Of a stretch of 64,000 nt of DNA, positions 58,200 to 64,000 are shown in pieces. A program made the position numbers and the translations under genes. Origin of the DNA: Armillaria gallica (Eukaryota > Basidiomycota > Agaricomycetes > Agaricales > Physalacriaceae); NCBI GenBank assembly GCA_037576215.1, contig JBANDB010000015.1:248001-312000 (forward strand), in the 5' to 3' direction. Positions within the stretch are counted from its first letter, which is position 1, and every line of letters begins with the position of its first letter. The notes under the pieces are model-generated. The model saw nothing but the letters and a program-made list of their open reading frames with translations. It had not been told where the DNA came from and ran no database searches.

Positions 58200-59131
58200 T
58201 GTGCAAAAGAACCTGTGCCGAGGAAGAGACTGAAGGAGCCACAAAGCATAAATTTACAATTTCTTGCGAAGAAGGGAAAGGTAGTTCGGATGGAATGAAT
58301 CAGCCTTGCATCGAATGCGGATTCCGGAAGGACAGGGGGATTTCCCACGGTAACGCGTAGAGGGTCCGTGCATGGCTGGTGTCTGGGGGACTTCCACCGC
58401 GATTGGGGCTCCGACTTGGGCGTTCCTTTCCTCCCTTTCTTCCTGACGCCCCACATCTTGGGGGTCATACTTCACCTCTTCTCCTTGCCTTCCCTTTTTC
58501 TTTCTTTTACGGGTACACTATTCGACGGCTGGTTTGACGTGGGGGATGAGTACAAAGGCGAGAATGGAGTGCGTACCTAGTCGGGTTAATTGAGCGTGAG
58601 CTTCTCACTGTGTATCGTCCACTATTCATTGATACAGTTTCTCTCAGTTTCCTAGTGGTTTTTTGATGAGCTGCCCAATTCAGGATTATCGTTGAATATG
58701 GCTGGTTGTTGGACCCTCTCCGCACGAGGATTGAAGGCAGTGACTAGGATGGCGCCGGTAAGTCTTACTGCCGTTCATCTTGGGCCCGGTCTCTCATCTT
58801 TGGACGCTGTAGGAATTCACCAATGCGGGCCCATGGCAATCACCGCCTCCTTTACGGGTCTTTGAGCGCCCGTATTCCCGACACTCCACGGACGTTGATG
58901 GACGTCATCTGCGCTGAACACGGTAATCTAATCCAGGGTTCTGGAAGCAATCGCACGGTCAATTCTTCTTTCTCCGTACTGGGAATTCCTTACCTGAACT
59001 TTTTGCAGTCCAGAATACTGTATCACGTTCTCATCAGCGCGACGTTCATTACCTCTTTGTACGCTATTATCATTTTCCCTGACGACGATTTCGCTAATAC
59101 CCTGTATCAGAGGTGTCTTGTATTTATTTAG
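58200..59131 (+). pseudogene. Divergent-module gene, plus arm, right copy
   Basis: Follows 47421-48240 and the inverse of 8735-7823. The terminal frame ending at 59131 carries ITSLYAIIIFPDDDFANTL and ends at the same codon position as the other copies. The region 58254-58580, upstream, is conserved in sequence but changes frame between copies, so it is more likely leader or promoter than coding. Confidence 0.45.
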
Positions 59132-59979
59132 GCCTGACTGAAAATGCTATACTTCCACCTCCTCTTTTTGCACCGCAATTGCACGCGATACTTGTTGAAG
59201 CGACTCTTTTACGCAGTAATGTCCGAGGATATGCTACGTGCCACGCGCTCAGAGACTAGTTCAGGGAGATGACTAGTGTTGCACCCTTGCGGTTCGCCAC
59301 TAAACTAACCGTCCTTGGAAAGGCCAAAGCCACCTAATCCCTCGGATGTGTCCTTTCTCAACTGCTCTCGTTCGTTGAGGGATGTTTCCGTGTCGTCTAC
59401 GGTTGCATCTAGTATGCCACAAAGCAAACCACGCATATTTGTGTCTTGACAGTGGCCTTTAATGTATGTACATTTCATCGCTTATAATTCACCGCCCTGA
59501 CGTTTTCACAGATATTCAATATCATTGATAATTTGTGGTGTGCTTATCTCCACGATGTTATCACATCTATGATGGTAGGATACTGAGCGCGCGGAAGTAG
59601 CAAAAAGAGTGGTGTCCAGTCTGGGGAGCTACCTAACTTTGGACGGCATCGTTGGGCGAATGCTGATGATCTTGGAGAGAAAATCCAGACGGATGTCTGT
59701 CGTTGCGGTCATGGAAAATGTGCAATGGCTTGATTTCATTCCGGGATGAGATGCACGTTCGTCAAAACTGAATATATGTGGGTCATTAAAGGCAGGAGAC
59801 GATGATGGGAGAGACACATACCAGTTCCTGGGTGCGCCGCCATGGGTCTCATTGCAATAAAAATTCTTCTGTCGCAGCATCGTTGTAGGTCGCAGGCGAT
59901 GTCGCAAAATCAACCAGAAAAGTAAGTCTAACATCACTTCTCCAACGACGCATACCCAGACTGAAACGAAGACACTAGG
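59132..59979. other. No recognisable gene
   Basis: A minus-strand frame at 59629-59937 has no recognisable domain. Confidence 0.3.
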
Positions 59980-61500
59980 TGACCGCGTACACTGTCCGCC
60001 GCAAGTCCTATGTAGAGTTGTAGTACGAGTTGATTATGCCCAGTAAATGTCGTACGAAATTCATGCATGCAGGGTGTCATCTTATCTCAATATCGAGCTC
60101 AGCCGTGGTGACCATGGTATTAAGTATATGGGAGAGGAAAAAGAGGTGTACGGCAAGAGTCAGTGCGGACAGGGACCCGAGGAACCCGGGCCGGATCTAG
60201 CCGAACTCTCCTTGCTTCCGTTTCGCTCCCGCTTTCTACCAAGCATCAATGCTCTCAAACTGAAGGACTACGTGTTGACACAAAGGCTTGTGCTACCATC
60301 CTCGCTATGCGACTGTATTCATAATTCATTTTAAAAAAAAATCTTGACAATTGTGGGCTTACCCGGGTTGTTGCGCACAACGTCGACATGAACGTTATAA
60401 TGCCAACCCGCAGCGGAAAAAACAACAGGAGCTAATCACCTTGAAGGTATTCCTATACTCTCTTGGTGACACCAATGGAAGGAAATAAGAATAGAGTGCG
60501 TTTATTCCCTGGATCTGATGGCTTTTCTTTATGTTCTCATCTGCTATAGTCTTTCGTTCTTTCTTGGAGGCTTCAGCGGCAGTAACATCACTTATAGCTC
60601 CTGGGACGATCCAGCCGAGGCGACGTGTAATTTTCCATGGCCGTCTACAAAAAACGAGAGGGTAAGTGATACACGACGAATATTAAGTGCGTCATTTGCA
60701 TTCATCGGAATATAAGCCCTTTGAAGATGCACTTCTCAGGGCTCATCATACAAGCGCATCACTCGAACAACACGAATGGCCTCCTGAATATTCCTCGCAG
60801 AAATATTTTTTCACCCCTGCTCTACTCGTCTATTTCATCTAATGCCGCGAATAATTGGCTAGTTACTAGTACCCGTCGGAAGAGGCACCGCCTGTATGGA
60901 AAATCCTTGTTCTCGAAGACCTTTTTCTCGCTAATATCTCTGTATAGTCCACGCACGTATCTGAGGCTGTCAAAGTCCTAAATATCCGTGGTGCCGGACC
61001 AGCTGCATTTCTATGTGCTGGAGACAGTCGGCGCCTATTGGAAGATGGAAATTTTCTGGAGTGTTGTCTTAAAGCCGACGTAGTGGTGAGTTCATGAAGC
61101 GGCCATTTGGTGGGTTCGGCTTCATTATCCTTCGTCTATTACTTTGAACTTATCGGTCCCTCACAGATAACCCATGACCCGGCATCAAGTATATTTAGCT
61201 CTGGGTCCGCACAATCTGTCGAACCGGTGTCGCGATCAATGTCTTTCATCGCCAACGTATTCGAATGCAACGGCGATGGGGCAATAAAGATGGACACTGA
61301 TACATCTAGGTATCTTCTGTTGAACAAGAAACGCGAGAAATCCTATCTCCAATATCAAGATCTCATGCGCTTACCTTTTTATTGTTTTGAAGATTCTCCT
61401 CGGGTTCAACAAGTACCTTGAGGATACCTACCATAAGCGTGCCTGAAGCCACAGATGTCCGTCGCTGAATCAGCGGGAGATATTCGTCGCCTCTTGCTTC
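59980..61500. pseudogene. Degenerate segment duplicated at 51.1-52.8 kb
   Basis: The second copy of the segment described at 51080-52790, without a solo LTR. The plus-strand block LNIRGAGPAAFLCAGDSRRL (near 60980) before a GTGAGTT donor, and ITHDPASSIFSSGS after a CACAG acceptor near 61168, look like neighbouring exons. No full model was possible and the family is unknown. Confidence 0.4.
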
Positions 61501-62691
61501 ATCCATTGATATTCTGACCTTGTGAGTTCCGTTTCTTTGCGAAGCCGTGCCCAATCATTAACACCCATCAACATCTACTCGGACAGGTCACGATTCCTTT
61601 GTAGCGAGACCATGAGCTTCTTCCAGCGCTTCCATACAATAAACAGTTTTTCTCCCATCCTCGGATTGGAGCCGCATTTACGCTGGTTGACTTCAAATCC
61701 TGATCCGGGTGTGTTCATTGCAAGAGGTGCCCTAAATTTTGAGGCTGGTGCTACCACAGTTATTCTGGAATCGCGAGCTGTGTGAGAACAAATTCACATC
61801 GCCTCATTCTCAGATCAGGCTGTTCATCATTTTGGGAATCGGTATTGCAACATACGTTATCCTCGATCCGAGTTCTCTCGTACACTCACCTAATCCTCGA
61901 CGACTCGGTCGTTTCCATTGGTGTCGTATTCCTCCTTCCCTCGTGCCCAAGTCTGCTGAAAGTCGGCGGCTATTCTCACAGTCGAGTCTTCTTGGACCGA
62001 TGTTGTTGTCATCACATAGCGTTGCTTTGATGCAGTTGTCCTCGTGCATCAGCATGGGGACGTACATATTGAATAGAGGCTGTGTCCCATATGGCGTAAT
62101 CGGCGAACACCATCAACAGCGCTAGAAGCTTCACTCGGCGCTTAACTCGCAGTGCGCTTGTTTCGTTGACAAGTTCCTTGCAGACAGATTATTCCTCATA
62201 CAAGGCGGCCAATGTGGATCATGTGATCGAATTCAATCCGAACTGTCTGGTTCTGAAGGGACAACGTTACGTCGTTAATTCCTCGGACGACATCTTGGCC
62301 TATTTTGGGTCGAGCTTTGCGAACGGGTAAGTCGGAGGTAGAACTTCGCCGTTTAGGCGCTGATCATCATCACGGCGATGCTTGCTGTGTGCGTAGAGTT
62401 CCGATATATTTCAGGTGCAAAGGAGAAAGGACTATTATTCTCTCCTTGTAAATACGATATGGAGCATCGATCGAAAGTGGAGGTCATTCATCCACGACTT
62501 GGAATTCGGTTATAACACGAAACAAACAGCTACAACATTTTTTCTTGTTTGATCATTAACAAGCGCCGTACAGTATTTGGATACTGGTTCGAAGCCTCAA
62601 TGTCAGGCCTGAGAATGCTGTGGCGATGGCCTCACCTGAAGTACGATGTACAATGCGATGACTCCATGCATCCTTGGTTATCAAGCCTCTT
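61501..62691 (+). other. Unassigned, with one exon-like block
   Basis: At about 62180-62327 a protein-like block (VDHVIEFNPNCLVLKGQRYV) follows a TTGCAG acceptor and is followed by a GTAAGT donor, so it may be an exon of an unrecognised gene. The rest, down to the HET start, is probably its flank and the HET promoter. Confidence 0.35.
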
Positions 62692-64000
62692 ATGCCTGTA
62701 CTAGCAACTCGCTACACATCTGACAGAAAGTCCGAGTCAAGCATGGATGACCTCAGAAAAGGTATCTATTCCGTTCCTTTCATTTGATCCAAATGCGCGT
62801 TCCACTGAACAATAAAAATCAGCAGCCTACCAAGCCCGAATAGATTGGGTACATGTAACACAAAAATACCGCAAAGACGGCAGTGTAAGGATGTCACAAT
62901 AGCATGGAAAGCCACTTGACAACATATTTCAGGCGCTCATTAGGTATGCGAAGTTCCCAAAGGTGACGATCTCCGCCCACACAGAGACCGGCCATGCAGC
63001 AGAGGAGATCGTCGTTCCACTGCAGCGTACCTACACTGGTACACAACCTGTGATATCCGCCTCTCTTGCCAACACACTCTGCACTACCCTCGGCCTTCAC
63101 GGCCTCTTGGAGCAACTAAACACCACTCTCCGAACATCACACACCTTGGACACCCCCGTCCTCTCCTCCGTCCTTGAAGACTACATCACAAAGAACTACG
63201 ACTTTGGCACTGTTTGCGGCATTCTCCGCCCGGCATGGTACACCGAAGACTGGAGTTCAATCCCGGACAGAATACGCAAATGTGAAGAGAAGGACCGGGA
63301 GATGCGACGACGCGTACTGCATGGAAGAGATATTGTTCAGCCGTATGTGTACCCTCGGCGTGCATGGGATTTGTACAGCAATCGTGTTGTGCCAATATGG
63401 ACCGCTGACGATAAAGATCCACATGCGATATCACATGCTTGGGTGGATGAAAATGATCGCGTGGACGTGTGGACGCCCATCAATGGACGCGAATGGCCCG
63501 TGCCTATTCCGAAGGATGCCAACCTCGACCTTATCCGCATTGAGATGCTAAATAGGGGCTTGAAGTACGTCTGGTTGGATGTGCTCTGTTTAAGGCAGAA
63601 AGGAGGGCCGAGGGAGGATCTGCGTGCGGAGGAGTGGGAGCTGGATGTGCCCACCATTGGATCGATCTACAACTTTTACAAGGTGTACTGTTACCTGAGT
63701 GGGCTGGGGCGGCCTCTCCATGTGACAGAGGACTACTTTGACAGTGATCGTTGCTGGTTTAATCGTGCGTGGACGCTGCAGGAGATCGGAGCCCGCGGTT
63801 ATGAAATTTGCGGAGTTACTCCTGATGGCCCACTGGATGCGAAGCCGGACAAGGACGGGAAATATGACACCGAGGTGCTCACGACATTTCACCAGAAGCT
63901 GCGAGGCCTGAGGCGCTTGGACTTACAAACATTTGACGTGCTGGAGGAGATGCGGCGCCGGGTGTCGACAAACCCGGTGGATAAGATTGCGGGGATGGCA
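62692..64000 (+). CDS. HET-domain protein, intact but cut by the window end
   Basis: Three exons: 62692-62761, 62823-62884 and 62933 to beyond 64000. Introns of 61 and 48 bp have GT-AG borders and keep the frame. About 400 residues are visible with no stop. The HET domain, which triggers incompatibility and cell death after non-self recognition, starts near residue 208: SHAWVDENDRVDVW, then YVWLDVLCLRQ, YCYLSGLG and CWFNRAWTLQEI. The first about 200 residues are conserved in the decayed copy at 3.2 kb but not recognised. ATG 62692 is the first of its frame; 62743 is an in-frame alternative. Confidence 0.88.

Noticed and set aside
1..64000. CRISPR arrays, bacterial operons or rRNA genes.
   Set aside because: No regularly spaced direct repeats with unique spacers, no ribosome-binding-site-led gene trains and no rRNA-like sequence were seen; introns and families are fungal.

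Overview
The window looks like a repeat-rich, accessory stretch of an Agaricomycete (mushroom-forming basidiomycete) genome. The evidence is the protein families present (a HET-domain protein, an expanded caspase/peptidase C14 family, DUF6699, a mushroom-type F-box protein), short GT-AG introns of about 48-80 bp, and a Ty3/Gypsy chromovirus with nested LTR-like insertions. Few genes are intact. Most coding sequence is relic, and repeats make up roughly a third of the window.

Layout. 1-9 kb: unassigned sequence, a tandem array of tRNA-B-box-like motifs (539-780), a decayed HET gene (3.2-5.1 kb) and a decayed copy of a divergent gene module (7.2-8.9 kb). 9-17 kb: an inverted, decayed copy of the 45.3-48.8 kb block, expanded by insertions: two LTR-like A elements, one B element, a CACTA-like MITE carrying a tRNA-like sequence, and a second MITE split by an A element. 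A DUF6699 pseudogene ends this block. 17-20.8 kb: a duplicated degenerate segment and an inverted-repeat element. 20.8-34 kb: one Ty3/Gypsy chromovirus on the minus strand, bounded by TATTC target duplications. It is interrupted by three later insertions (A3, B2, A4), each with a 4-bp duplication; removing A4 and B2 rejoins the gag frame and removing A3 rejoins pol. 34-45 kb: three decayed caspase-domain loci, LTR-like sequence and a second CACTA-like MITE. 45-64 kb: an intact DUF6699 gene, copies two and three of the divergent module, an F-box relic, a solo LTR with ACCGG duplications, a short-chain dehydrogenase relic, an apparently complete three-exon caspase-like gene whose catalytic Cys is Ser, and an intact HET gene running off the end.

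Two themes stand out. First, sequence left of about 45 kb is poor in CpG and its copies carry C:G-to-T:A changes, including CGA-to-TGA stops, while paralogues right of 45 kb keep CpG and are more often open. This looks like a methylation-decay or RIP-like compartment next to a less damaged one. Second, HET and caspase-domain genes, both linked to fungal non-self recognition and cell death, recur in both compartments, so the region may be a birth-and-death cluster for such genes. That functional link is inference. All gene models come from reading the sequence by eye, and divergence estimates are approximate.
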